64,000 bases of DNA from JBDHAC01 sp039588215 (GTDB lineage Bacteria; Gemmatimonadota; Gemmatimonadetes; Palauibacterales; Palauibacteraceae), in NCBI GenBank assembly GCA_039588215.1, contig JBDHAD010000039.1, positions 1-64,000 of the forward strand. The letters are read 5' to 3'. How positions within the stretch are numbered: the first letter of the stretch is position 1; each line of letters starts with the position of its first letter. The notes below the pieces were generated by a model. It saw only the letters and a list, made by a program, of their open reading frames with translations, was not told the origin of the DNA and did not search any database. The position numbers were made by a program, and so were the translations under genes. Below are positions 7,678 through 16,974 of this stretch, one piece after another.

Positions 7678-10506
7678 ATGTCCGTTGTGTCGGATCCCGA
7701 TCGCCACCGTCGTGCCATGGATGATATTCTCGAACGTATCCGTAGGGCGCTCGCGCAGAGCTACGACATCGAGCGGGAAATCGCCGCCGGCGGAATGGCC
7801 CAGGTGTTCCTCGCCCGGGATCTGAAGCACGATCGCGCGGTCGCGATAAAGGTCTTCAATCCGACGTTCTCCGCGGCACTCGGGTCCGAGCGTTTCCTGC
7901 GAGAAATCTCCATCGCGGCCCGATTCAGTCACCCGCACATCCTGCCCCTGCACGACTCGGGCGAGGCCGACGGTCTTCTCTATTACGTGATGCCGTATGT
8001 GGAAGGCGAATCCCTGAAACAGCGGTTGGATCGCGAAAAGCCGCTCTCGGTGCAGGAGGCGGTCAAGATCGCCTCACAGGTCGCCCACGCCCTGGATTAC
8101 GCGCACTCCCATGACGTGGTGCACCGAGACATCAAGCCGGCCAACATCCTTATCTCGAGCGGCGAAGCCGTAGTGGCGGACTTCGGCATAGCCCGGGCGA
8201 TCGATGCGGCGAGCGATGTCCGCCTCACCGCCGCCGGGACGTCCACCGGGACGCCCTGGTACATGAGCCCGGAGCAAGCCGCAGGAAACGACGATGTCGA
8301 CGGGCGGAGCGACATCTACGCGCTCGGCTGCGTCCTGTACGAGATGCTCGCGGGGACGCCTCCCTTCGCGGGCACCGAGGCGCAAAAGGTCATCATGCGC
8401 CAGATCTCCGAGGCGCCACGGCCGATCCGCCAGATCCGTGAGGTGGTTCCGGAGAGTGTCGAGCGCGCGCTCCTGTGCGCGCTGGCGAAGCTGCCCGCGG
8501 ATCGTTTCCCGGCAGCGGGGGAGTTCGCGCGTGCCTTGGAGCCCTCTGGTGGAGTACCTGGCTACGAGCATGTGGCACTCAAGCCCCCGGTTTCCCGGCG
8601 AGGCCGACTGAGCCGGGCGGCTGCCGTGCTGATTCCCGTCGCGCTGGCGGCGGGTTTCTTCCTGACACGCTCATCGGAAGGGCTGGGGTTCGCGGAGCGG
8701 GACTGGATCCTCATCTCCGACCTCGAGAACAGCACCGGCGAAGAGGTCTTCGATCGGTCGCTCAACACGGCGCTCACGGTAGCCGTGGACCAGTCGCGGT
8801 ACGTGAACGTGTATCCGAGATCGAGAGTCGAGGAGACGCTGAGGCGCATGGGTCGCGACAGCGTGCCCGCCCTCGATGAGGCGCTGGCCCGCGAGGTCGC
8901 GGTGAGGGAGAACCTGAAGGCGGTTCTGGTCTTCGATATCTCACGGCTGGAGGAGACGTACCTCCTGAGCACCCGGGTGCTCGCTCCGGAGAGCGGAGTG
9001 GCGGTGCACTCCGAGACCGTGCAGGTGGATGGCAAGGCCGGTGTGCTCGAGGGGGTCGACGACCTCGCCCGGCGCCTCCGGGCGAACCTCGGGGAGTCGC
9101 TCTCCGCGATTCAAGAGCGGTCTATTCCATTGCCTCAGGCTACGACGTCATCCCTCGAGGCGCTCAAGAACTACGTCGACGGCTCGGTGGCATGGAGCGA
9201 GAGCCGGTGGGAGGAAGCTCGGTCTCTGTGGCAGGAAGCTGTAACCGAAGATTCCATGTTCGCGTGGGCGCACGCCTCTCTGGGAATGGCGGCGAACTGG
9301 CTGAACGGATTCGGTAGCGGGCAACCGCATTTCGAGCGTGCCCTGGGGTTGCTCGACAGGGTGACGGAGAAGGAGCGCCTGTGGATTCGCTCGCTCATCG
9401 AGGACGGGGAGCCGATGGTGGAGACGCTGCGCATCTATACCCAACTCTTCCCCGATGACCGGGACGCATGGTACAACCTCGGAAACGGACTGCGCAGTCT
9501 GCTCCGGCACCAGGAGGCTTTGGACGCATACGCCCGGGCGCTCGAGATCGACTCGCTCATGTCGTGGGCGCACGTCAATAGCGCGATGGCTTACGATGCC
9601 GTCGGCCGATACGTGGACGCGGCCCGCTCCTTCGAGAGGGCGTTCGAGTTGGATCCCCCGCAACGCACGCAAACCCGAGGCGATCTGAATCGCATCTCCG
9701 GCTTCGTGCAGGTCAAGACCGGGGACACCGCGGCCGCACGTGAGACCTTCGAGCTGCTGTTGCCCGCCAGCGCCGATGAGCGGGCGAACGGCCTGCGCTC
9801 CCTCGCGCTTCTGGACATGTACGGGGGGCACCTGGCCTCCGCGGTGGAGCATCTGGAGGAGGCCGTGGCGCTGACCGAGACGACTGGCTCCCGGTTGAGC
9901 GAGTACCGAAACCGGCTTTACCTGGCCTCCGTCTTCTCGGCTAAGGGCCTGCTCGCCGAGGCTGCGAGGGAAAGGGGCATCGCGGAGACGATCGGACGAG
10001 AGCTCGGCGCGGCCCCGTTCTGGCTGGCCATTCTGGCGAAGCAGTACGCTCGGAGTGGCGATCTGGAACGTGCGGCGGCGGTTCAGGACCTGATCGAGAC
10101 ACGAGCGGCAAGCGGCGACCAGGAGCGCTCGCTCATCGAGCACATCCGGGGTGAGATCGCCCTGGCCCGCGGTCAACATGACGAGGCGGAGACGGCCCTC
10201 GAGACGGCCTACGGTCTTTGGCGAAGCGCAGATGGTCTCGAGTCACTGGCCTACAGTCATGCAACGAGCGGACGCTTCGAGGCAGCAAGGGACGCATACG
10301 AAGAGCTCCTCGAGGACATGCCATTGGGGCGGGAGGCCCAGGCCTACTGGATCCCCGCACACTATCACCTGGGGCTCGTCCTCGTTGAGCTCGGGGAGCG
10401 GGAACGGGCAGCGGCGCTCTATCGTCGCTTCCTCGAGCTTTGGGGCGATGGCGACGACGATATCCCTCTGGTACGTGAAGCCACCGCCCGCCTCGCCGAT
10501 CGGTGA
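7678..10506 (+). CDS. Transmembrane serine/threonine protein kinase with C-terminal TPR region
   Basis: 942 residues. An N-terminal Hanks-type kinase (about residues 20-285) has all key motifs: the glycine loop AAGGMAQVF, the VAIKVF lysine, HRDIKPANIL, DFGIARA and YMSPEQAAG. One transmembrane helix follows near residues 310-330. The C-terminal 600 residues begin with a FlgO-like segment (SDLENSTGEEVFDRSL) and continue with repeated TPR-type helices (for example AWYNLGNGLRSLLRHQEALDAYARALEID). This arrangement is common in Gemmatimonadota and Acidobacteriota. The TPR part would lie outside the cytoplasmic membrane and may sense ligands or assemble partners. ATG 7717 is an alternative start. 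It overlaps the acylase gene by four bases. Confidence 0.9.
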   Translation: MSVVSDPDRHRRAMDDILERIRRALAQSYDIEREIAAGGMAQVFLARDLKHDRAVAIKVFNPTFSAALGSERFLREISIAARFSHPHILPLHDSGEADGLLYYVMPYVEGESLKQRLDREKPLSVQEAVKIASQVAHALDYAHSHDVVHRDIKPANILISSGEAVVADFGIARAIDAASDVRLTAAGTSTGTPWYMSPEQAAGNDDVDGRSDIYALGCVLYEMLAGTPPFAGTEAQKVIMRQISEAPRPIRQIREVVPESVERALLCALAKLPADRFPAAGEFARALEPSGGVPGYEHVALKPPVSRRGRLSRAAAVLIPVALAAGFFLTRSSEGLGFAERDWILISDLENSTGEEVFDRSLNTALTVAVDQSRYVNVYPRSRVEETLRRMGRDSVPALDEALAREVAVRENLKAVLVFDISRLEETYLLSTRVLAPESGVAVHSETVQVDGKAGVLEGVDDLARRLRANLGESLSAIQERSIPLPQATTSSLEALKNYVDGSVAWSESRWEEARSLWQEAVTEDSMFAWAHASLGMAANWLNGFGSGQPHFERALGLLDRVTEKERLWIRSLIEDGEPMVETLRIYTQLFPDDRDAWYNLGNGLRSLLRHQEALDAYARALEIDSLMSWAHVNSAMAYDAVGRYVDAARSFERAFELDPPQRTQTRGDLNRISGFVQVKTGDTAAARETFELLLPASADERANGLRSLALLDMYGGHLASAVEHLEEAVALTETTGSRLSEYRNRLYLASVFSAKGLLAEAARERGIAETIGRELGAAPFWLAILAKQYARSGDLERAAAVQDLIETRAASGDQERSLIEHIRGEIALARGQHDEAETALETAYGLWRSADGLESLAYSHATSGRFEAARDAYEELLEDMPLGREAQAYWIPAHYHLGLVLVELGERERAAALYRRFLELWGDGDDDIPLVREATARLADR

Positions 10507-12992
10507 CTGGCGTGAAGCGATTCAGCGCAATGGGTTCGTTTGCGCGCGGCCCGCGTCCACTCCGAAGCCTTTGGGTCCTCCTACCGGTCCTCGGTCTCGC
10601 CCTCCCGCTGGCCGCCGGTGCAGCCGCCCAAACGACCGAGCTCACGACTCCCGGGCTCACCGAGCCGGTCGAGATCATCGTCGACCGCTGGGGCATCTCC
10701 CACATCTACGCGGAGACCGAACCCGATCTGTTCTTCGCGCAGGGCTGGAATGCGGCCCGGGACAGGCTGTTCCAGCTCGAGCTGTGGCGCCGGCAGGCGA
10801 CCGGCACCGTGGCCGAGATCCTCGGGCCGCGAGAGCTGCAGCGAGACGTGGGGACGCGGCTGTTCATGTTTCGCCGCGATCTGGACGAGGAGCTGTCGCA
10901 CTACCACGCCAGGGGGCGGGAGATCATCGAAGCCTTCGTGCGGGGAATCAACGCCTATATCGCCGAGACCGAGCGAGACCCTTCGCTCCTGACGGTGGAG
11001 TTCGAGCTCCTGGGCATCCAACCGGGCCGCTGGACGCCCGAGGTCGTGATCTCGCGGCACCAGGGGCTCCTGGGCAACATCGGGTCGGAGCTGGATTACG
11101 GCCGCGTCGTGAGCCTGATCGGAGACGAACGACTCGAAGCGGTCTCGACGTTCGGCCCGGGCGATCCCGACCTGGGGCTGGAGCCGGCGATCGATGGGTC
11201 GCTGCTCTTCGATGACATCCTTGCCGTATACGACGCTTTCCGGGGTCCGGTGCGCTTCCTCCCGGAGGACATCGCCGAAGAGCACCGGGCCTCGCGCGAC
11301 GCGTTCGAGCGGCTCGAGGCCGCCGCGACCCTGGCTTCGGTCGCCCCCGCCTGGGATCCGCGACAGGATGTCGGCAGCAACAACTGGGTCGTGAGCGGCC
11401 GGCTCACCGAGAGTGGCTACGCGATGATGGCCAACGACCCCCACCGGGCGCAGGCCGCCCCCTCGCTGCGCTACTGGGTGCACCTCGTGGGGCCCGGCTG
11501 GAACGTGATCGGGGGTGGCGAGCCCAGCCTGCCCGGCATCTCGATCGGTCATAACGAGTACGGCGCCTGGGGTCTGACGGTCTTCCAGACCGACGGCGAG
11601 GACCTGTACGTGTACGAGACCGACCCGGCCGACCCGAACCGTTATCGCTACGGGAACGGCTGGGAACGGATGACGGTGATCCGGGACACGATCAGGGTGA
11701 AGGGGCAGGAGCCCCACGCCGCCGAGCTCAAGTACACGCGCCACGGGCCGGTCGTATACGAGGACCCCGAGGCCCGGAAAGCGTACGCGGTGCGGGCCGC
11801 GTGGATGGAGATCGGCGGGGCCCCATATCTGGCCAGCCTTCGGATGGACCAGGCTCGATCGTGGGAGGAGTTCCGCGACGCCTGCAACTACAGCCATATC
11901 CCGGGCGAGAACATGGTGTGGGCGGATCGTGAGGGTAACATCGGCTGGCAGGCGGTGGGAATCGCACCGATCCGGAGGAACTGGAGCGGACTCATCCCGG
12001 TCCCCGGGGATCGCCGCTACGAGTGGGACGGGTACCTGCCGATCGTGGACAAGCCGCACGTCTACAACCCGCCCGAAGGCTATTTCGCGACGGCCAACAA
12101 CGACCTCATCCCGCGCGGCTACCCGCACATGGACGCGATCGGGTTCAGCTGGTCGGCTCCCTTCCGCTGGTCCCGGATCAACGAGGTGCTGGGAAGCGGG
12201 CGAAAGCACTCGTTGGTTGACATGATGCGGCTCCAGACCGATGAGCTGTCGCTCCCGGCCCGCAGACTCGTGCCGCTACTGCGCGACATCGAGCTTGACC
12301 GTCTCGCGCGTCCAGGGGTCGAGGAGGCTCGCCGCCGGCTGCTCGAGTGGGACTTCGTCCTCGACCGGCGATCCGTAGCCGCAGGAATCTACGCGGCGTG
12401 GGAGGGACGGCTCCGGAGCGCGATCCGAGAGCTGATGGTGCCGGAGGAGACGCGTCGTTACCTGCGGGGCGTGTCGATGACGCGCCTGATCGACTGGCTC
12501 ACGGTTCCACCGGCCGAATTCGGACCCGATCCCATCGCGACCCGGGACGCGCTCCTGCGGACCGCGCTCGAGGGGGCAATCGCCGATCTGACCGAGAAGC
12601 TCGGTCCCGAGATGGCCGGGTGGCAGTACGGCCAGGAGGCGTACAAGCATGCGCTCCTCCGGCACCCGTTGGGTCGGGCGGTGGACGATGCTACGCGCCG
12701 CCGCTTGGAGGTGGGTCCCGCCCCTCGGGGAGGGTATGGGCTCACGGTGAACAACACCGGTAACGGGGACAACCAGACGAGTGGCGCCTCCTTCCGGATC
12801 ATCGTGGACACACAGGATTGGGATCGGGCGGTCGGGATGAACGCCCCGGGGCAGGGGGGAGACCCGGACAGCCCTCACTACCGCGATCTCTTCGGGCAAT
12901 GGGCCCGAAACGAGTTCCACCCGATCGTGTACTCGCGCGGTCGCGTCGAGGCAGCCGCGGACCAGACCCTGAGGTTGGTGCCGCGGCAGTAG
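10503..12992 (+). CDS. Penicillin acylase family N-terminal nucleophile hydrolase
   Basis: 829 residues. A signal peptide covers about residues 1-43, ending AGAAAQ. VEIIVDRWGISHIYAETEPDLFFAQGWNAARDR is the classic start of the penicillin acylase A-chain. The autocatalytic cleavage site DVG/SNNWVVSG places the nucleophilic Ser at about residue 292, and AMMANDPH follows as expected for the B-chain. NNTGNGDNQTSGASFR near the C-terminus is also family-typical. Members hydrolyse amide bonds of acylated compounds such as beta-lactams or acyl-homoserine lactones; the substrate here is unknown. The GTG start overlaps the kinase stop, so both are in one transcription unit. ATG 10530 is a possible alternative. 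Confidence 0.9.
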   Translation: MTGVKRFSAMGSFARGPRPLRSLWVLLPVLGLALPLAAGAAAQTTELTTPGLTEPVEIIVDRWGISHIYAETEPDLFFAQGWNAARDRLFQLELWRRQATGTVAEILGPRELQRDVGTRLFMFRRDLDEELSHYHARGREIIEAFVRGINAYIAETERDPSLLTVEFELLGIQPGRWTPEVVISRHQGLLGNIGSELDYGRVVSLIGDERLEAVSTFGPGDPDLGLEPAIDGSLLFDDILAVYDAFRGPVRFLPEDIAEEHRASRDAFERLEAAATLASVAPAWDPRQDVGSNNWVVSGRLTESGYAMMANDPHRAQAAPSLRYWVHLVGPGWNVIGGGEPSLPGISIGHNEYGAWGLTVFQTDGEDLYVYETDPADPNRYRYGNGWERMTVIRDTIRVKGQEPHAAELKYTRHGPVVYEDPEARKAYAVRAAWMEIGGAPYLASLRMDQARSWEEFRDACNYSHIPGENMVWADREGNIGWQAVGIAPIRRNWSGLIPVPGDRRYEWDGYLPIVDKPHVYNPPEGYFATANNDLIPRGYPHMDAIGFSWSAPFRWSRINEVLGSGRKHSLVDMMRLQTDELSLPARRLVPLLRDIELDRLARPGVEEARRRLLEWDFVLDRRSVAAGIYAAWEGRLRSAIRELMVPEETRRYLRGVSMTRLIDWLTVPPAEFGPDPIATRDALLRTALEGAIADLTEKLGPEMAGWQYGQEAYKHALLRHPLGRAVDDATRRRLEVGPAPRGGYGLTVNNTGNGDNQTSGASFRIIVDTQDWDRAVGMNAPGQGGDPDSPHYRDLFGQWARNEFHPIVYSRGRVEAAADQTLRLVPRQ

Positions 12993-13108
12993 CCATCGGA
13001 TCTTGACCCACCGGCTCCGGACCGTCTTGCGTGGGCTCTGGCCCGTTCTCGTCAGCCATCCCACCTTCTGAGGATCGTAGTCCCCCCCAGCCACAGGAGG
13101 GAAGCCAC

Positions 13109-16100
13109 ATGTCCGGTCATCGCCGCATCACTGCCGCGCTCTCGTCCGTATTCGCGTCCGGATTCGCGCTGACGCTGATCGTCGCGCCGTCGGTCGCGCA
13201 GCAGATCTCACCCGAACGCTACGAGCAGCTCCACTTTCGCCACATCGGGCCCGTGGGGAACCGCGCGGCCTCGATAGCGGGGGTCCCCGGTGACCGCATG
13301 GTCTATTACGCGGGCGCCGCCAGCGGTGGGGTGTGGAAGACGGAAGATGCCGGGCTCCACTGGAGGCCCGTGTTCGACGACCAGCCCGTCCACGCGATCG
13401 GAGCCCTGGCGGTGACCCCATCGGACCCCGCGATCGTGTGGGCCGGGACGGGCGAAACCTCGATTCGCTCGAACGTCTCGATCGGGAACGGCATCTGGAA
13501 GTCGACCGACGCCGGCGAGACCTGGCGACACATGGGCCTGGAGGGCACGGGCCGGATCGGCCGGATCGTCGTCCACCCGCTGAACCCCGACATCGTGTAC
13601 GCAGCCGCGCTCGGACACGCGTACGCCCCGCAACAGGAGAGGGGCGTGTATCGGACGACCGATGGCGGCACGACATGGGAGCGCGTGCTGTTCGTGGACG
13701 AGAACACGGGCGCGTACGAGATCGCCATGGACCCGTCCAACTCTCGCAAGCTGTTCGCGACGATGTGGCAGATCGATCTCAAGACCTGGGGTCGGGAGAG
13801 CGGTGGGCCCGGAAGCGGGATCTTCGTCACGGGCGATGCCGGCGACACGTGGACGCGTCTCGAGGGCCATGGGCTTCCGACGAGGCCGGTGGGGAAGATC
13901 GCGGTGTGTATGTCGGCGGACGACTCGCGACGCGTGTACGGGCTGATCGAGACGGGTGACGGCGTCCCGATCCATGGGGAGGAGACGGACACCGGCGAGC
14001 TGTGGCGATCCGAGGACGGGGGAGAGAGTTGGCGGCTCGTTTCGTACCACCACGATCTCGCGACCCGGCAGGCGTACTACACCCGTTGCGCGGTCTCGCC
14101 AGACGATCGGGACGAGGTCTACTTCGCCTCGTCGAGCTTCAGCTGGAGCCTGAACGGGGGTGAGACGCATACGACGACGAACTTTCTCCGCGACAAATCC
14201 TCGCCGGGGTGGGATCTCCATGACATCTGGATCGACCCCACCGATGGCGACCGGATCGTGATGGCGTTCGACGGGGGCGTCACGCTCACCGAGAACCGGG
14301 GGGACTCCTGGTTCCGGATGCAGCTACCGATCGCGCAGATGTACCACGTGACGGCCGACAACGCCGTGCCGTACAACGTGCTCGGGAATCGTCAGGATGG
14401 CCCCTCCTTCCGGGGCCCCTCGAACACCCGCACCGGTGGCTTGTGGGCGCGCGGTATCATCCCGCGCGGCGATTGGCGTGCGGTGGGCGGGGGCGAGAGT
14501 GGCTTCGCGACCCCCGACCCGACGGATCCGAACATCGTATGGTCCAGCGCATCGGGGTCGGGCGCGCGCGGGGGGATCGTGGTGCGGCACAACGTCGCTG
14601 CGGGACAGTTCCGAAATGTGGAAGTGTGGCCGATGTCGACCGGGGGCTGGCCGGCGGAAGGCATCCGCTACCGCTTCCAGTGGACGTTCCCGCTCCTCAT
14701 CTCGCCGCACGACCGTAACACCATCTACGTGACGAGCCAGCACGTCCACCGGACCACCAACGGAGGACAGAGCTGGGACGTGATCAGCCCCGATCTGACG
14801 ACGAACGACAAGTCGAAGCAGGGCATCTCGGGCGGGCTCACGCCCGACAACATCGGGGTGGAATACTGCTGCGTGATCTACGCGTTCGACGAATCGCCGG
14901 TCGAGCAGGGCGTCCTGTGGGCCGGCTCCAACGACGGGCTCGTGCACGTGAGCCGCGACGGCGGCGACAGCTGGGACAACGTCACGATGAACATCCCGAA
15001 CCTCCCACCCGACGGTGTGGTGCGAAGCATCGACGCCTCGAAGTGGAGCGCCGGGAAGGCCTACCTCACGATCGAACACCACCAGGTCGGCGACTTCGAA
15101 GCGCGGGCCTACAAGACCGAAGACTTCGGCGAGACGTGGACGCAGATCACGAGCGGTGTGGATGACGGCCCGCTCTCCTATACACGGCACCTGCTCGAGG
15201 ACCCGGTCAGACCCGGACTCCTCTACCTGGGTACCGAGGGCTCCCTGTACGTGTCGTTCGACGATGGGGCCAACTGGCAGCCGTTCATGAACAACATGCC
15301 GCACACGCCCTACTACGGGCTCTTCGTGCAGGAGCACTTCAACGACCTGGTCGTCGGCACGTACGGACGGGGGTATTGGATCCTCGACGACCTGAGCGCC
15401 ATCCAGCAACTGACGAGCGACGTGGCCGCTTCCTCCGCCCACCTGTTCGAGCCCAGGGACGCGTACCGCTTCCGGCCCACGACGGAACCCATGATCATGT
15501 TCGAGGACTGGACCCACGGCGAGAATCCGCCCAACGGAGCCTCGATCAATTACTGGCTCGGGTCGACCCCCGAGGGAGACGTGAAGATCCGGATCGAGAA
15601 TGCGGCCGGCGAGACCGTGCGGGTGCTCGACGGGACGAAGCACGCCGGGATCAACCGCCTGTGGTGGAACTTCCGGGGCGAGCCGGGCACGCAGATCAAG
15701 CTCCGGACGAAGCCTCTGTATGCGGACTGGTATCCGATGCCCGATCAGGGTTGGCGCCCCGGAGGTGGGGGAGGGTTCCTCGGAGGCGGGACGGCGGTGC
15801 TCCAGCCACCCGGCACGTACACGGTGACACTCACCGTTGACGGGAACGAGGTGGGCAGCCAAGCGCTCACCGTGCTCAAGGACCCGAACTCGGAGGGCAG
15901 CCAGGCCGACATCCAGGCGCAGACCGCGCTGGTGGAGGAGATCGTGGACGACCTCGACTCCGCCGCGGAGTTGGTGAACCGGATCGAGCTCATCCGCCGG
16001 CAGATGTACGATCTGAAACCGGTCCTCCAGGAAGCCGGTGAGGCCGACAACTTGATCGAAGCTGCGGACGCGCTGGACGAGAAGCTCATCGACGTGGAGG

Positions 16101-16375
16101 AGGAGCTGCTCCAGCTCAAGAACACCGGCCCGGACGGGGTCCGGTGGCCCGCGATGATCGTAGGCCGGTTGCGCTACCTGATCGGCAACGTTGCGACGGC
16201 CGACTTCCCGCCAACTGACCAACAACGGGAAGTACACCAGATCCTGAGGGAGCAGTTGAGCGCGGCTGGCGATCAGCTAGGTGCGGTGCTCCGGACCGAT
16301 GTCGCCGCATTCAACAGTCTGTTGCGGGAGCGCGGGATGCCCTCCGTCATTACGGTGCAGAGGAGCTCCCGATGA
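13109..16375 (+). CDS. Secreted BNR/sortilin (VPS10)-like beta-propeller protein
   Basis: 1088 residues with a signal peptide ending SVAQQ. Repeated Asp-box (BNR) motifs such as TEDAGLHW, STDAGETW, TTDGGTTW, TGDAGDTW, SEDGGESW and TTNGGQSW mark two seven-bladed-type propellers. The family is the sortilin-like or WD40/YVTN/BNR repeat proteins common in Gemmatimonadota, often annotated as glycosyl hydrolases without proof. A C-terminal module from about residue 830 (GENPPNGASINYWL to VTLTVDGNE) is the FlgD-like segment often found in these proteins, followed by a helical tail. AGGAGG at 13095-13100 fixes the ATG. It starts an operon with the two dehydrogenase-like genes, through an ATGA overlap. 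Confidence 0.85.
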   Translation: MSGHRRITAALSSVFASGFALTLIVAPSVAQQISPERYEQLHFRHIGPVGNRAASIAGVPGDRMVYYAGAASGGVWKTEDAGLHWRPVFDDQPVHAIGALAVTPSDPAIVWAGTGETSIRSNVSIGNGIWKSTDAGETWRHMGLEGTGRIGRIVVHPLNPDIVYAAALGHAYAPQQERGVYRTTDGGTTWERVLFVDENTGAYEIAMDPSNSRKLFATMWQIDLKTWGRESGGPGSGIFVTGDAGDTWTRLEGHGLPTRPVGKIAVCMSADDSRRVYGLIETGDGVPIHGEETDTGELWRSEDGGESWRLVSYHHDLATRQAYYTRCAVSPDDRDEVYFASSSFSWSLNGGETHTTTNFLRDKSSPGWDLHDIWIDPTDGDRIVMAFDGGVTLTENRGDSWFRMQLPIAQMYHVTADNAVPYNVLGNRQDGPSFRGPSNTRTGGLWARGIIPRGDWRAVGGGESGFATPDPTDPNIVWSSASGSGARGGIVVRHNVAAGQFRNVEVWPMSTGGWPAEGIRYRFQWTFPLLISPHDRNTIYVTSQHVHRTTNGGQSWDVISPDLTTNDKSKQGISGGLTPDNIGVEYCCVIYAFDESPVEQGVLWAGSNDGLVHVSRDGGDSWDNVTMNIPNLPPDGVVRSIDASKWSAGKAYLTIEHHQVGDFEARAYKTEDFGETWTQITSGVDDGPLSYTRHLLEDPVRPGLLYLGTEGSLYVSFDDGANWQPFMNNMPHTPYYGLFVQEHFNDLVVGTYGRGYWILDDLSAIQQLTSDVAASSAHLFEPRDAYRFRPTTEPMIMFEDWTHGENPPNGASINYWLGSTPEGDVKIRIENAAGETVRVLDGTKHAGINRLWWNFRGEPGTQIKLRTKPLYADWYPMPDQGWRPGGGGGFLGGGTAVLQPPGTYTVTLTVDGNEVGSQALTVLKDPNSEGSQADIQAQTALVEEIVDDLDSAAELVNRIELIRRQMYDLKPVLQEAGEADNLIEAADALDEKLIDVEEELLQLKNTGPDGVRWPAMIVGRLRYLIGNVATADFPPTDQQREVHQILREQLSAAGDQLGAVLRTDVAAFNSLLRERGMPSVITVQRSSR

Positions 16376-16974
16376 GGCGAAGACGCCTCACGCGGCGCGA
16401 GTTTCTGGAACAGGCCGCCCGTCGCACGGCCGGCGTCGGGCTGGCCGGAATGGTACTCCCGACCCTGTCGTGCTCTCCCGCCGATGAGGGAATACCGCTG
16501 CCGCCTTTGCCGTTGAACGAGGGCACGTTGACGGCCGTGATGGACGAGATCATCCCGGCGGGGGAGAGCATGCCCTCGGCCAGCGAGGCCCGCGTGCTGC
16601 GTTACTTCCGGCAACTTGCCGCGGGAGCTCCCGAGCAGTCCGCCCCTCCGGTGTCCGATCTTGTCGGGACCCTCGAGGGGGCACTCGAGGCGGTGGACGT
16701 GGGGAGTCACGAGCGCTTCGGCGGCCCGTTTCTCGAGCTCTCGGAGGTCCAGCGGGTCGAGGTGCTGGAGCGGCTCGAAGAGACCGATCCCGCGGTCTTC
16801 GGCGGGCTTTCAGTCCTCGTGTACGAGGCGTACTACGTGCAGCCGGCCGTATGGGAGCTTCTCGGTTACGAGCCGTTCCCCACAGACGAGAGCGGTCCCG
16901 GGATGGATCCGTTCGACGAAACGGCGCTCGACCGGGTTCGGAGCACGACCACCCTATACCGGGAGGTGCTCTGA
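16372..16974 (+). CDS. Gluconate 2-dehydrogenase subunit 3 family protein, Tat-exported
   Basis: 200 residues. RRRRLTRREFLEQAARRTAG is a twin-arginine signal ending in a LSC lipobox-like site. The mature part (LTAVMDEIIPAGESMPSASEARVLRYF and a helical C-terminus with YYVQPAVWELLGYEPF) matches the small subunit of gluconate 2-dehydrogenase-type complexes. This subunit is thought to carry its partner flavoprotein across the membrane by Tat. The start overlaps the BNR gene stop (ATGA) and the stop overlaps the GMC start (TGATG), so the three are translationally coupled. No haem-binding cytochrome subunit is present nearby. Confidence 0.85.
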   Translation: MRRRRLTRREFLEQAARRTAGVGLAGMVLPTLSCSPADEGIPLPPLPLNEGTLTAVMDEIIPAGESMPSASEARVLRYFRQLAAGAPEQSAPPVSDLVGTLEGALEAVDVGSHERFGGPFLELSEVQRVEVLERLEETDPAVFGGLSVLVYEAYYVQPAVWELLGYEPFPTDESGPGMDPFDETALDRVRSTTTLYREVL

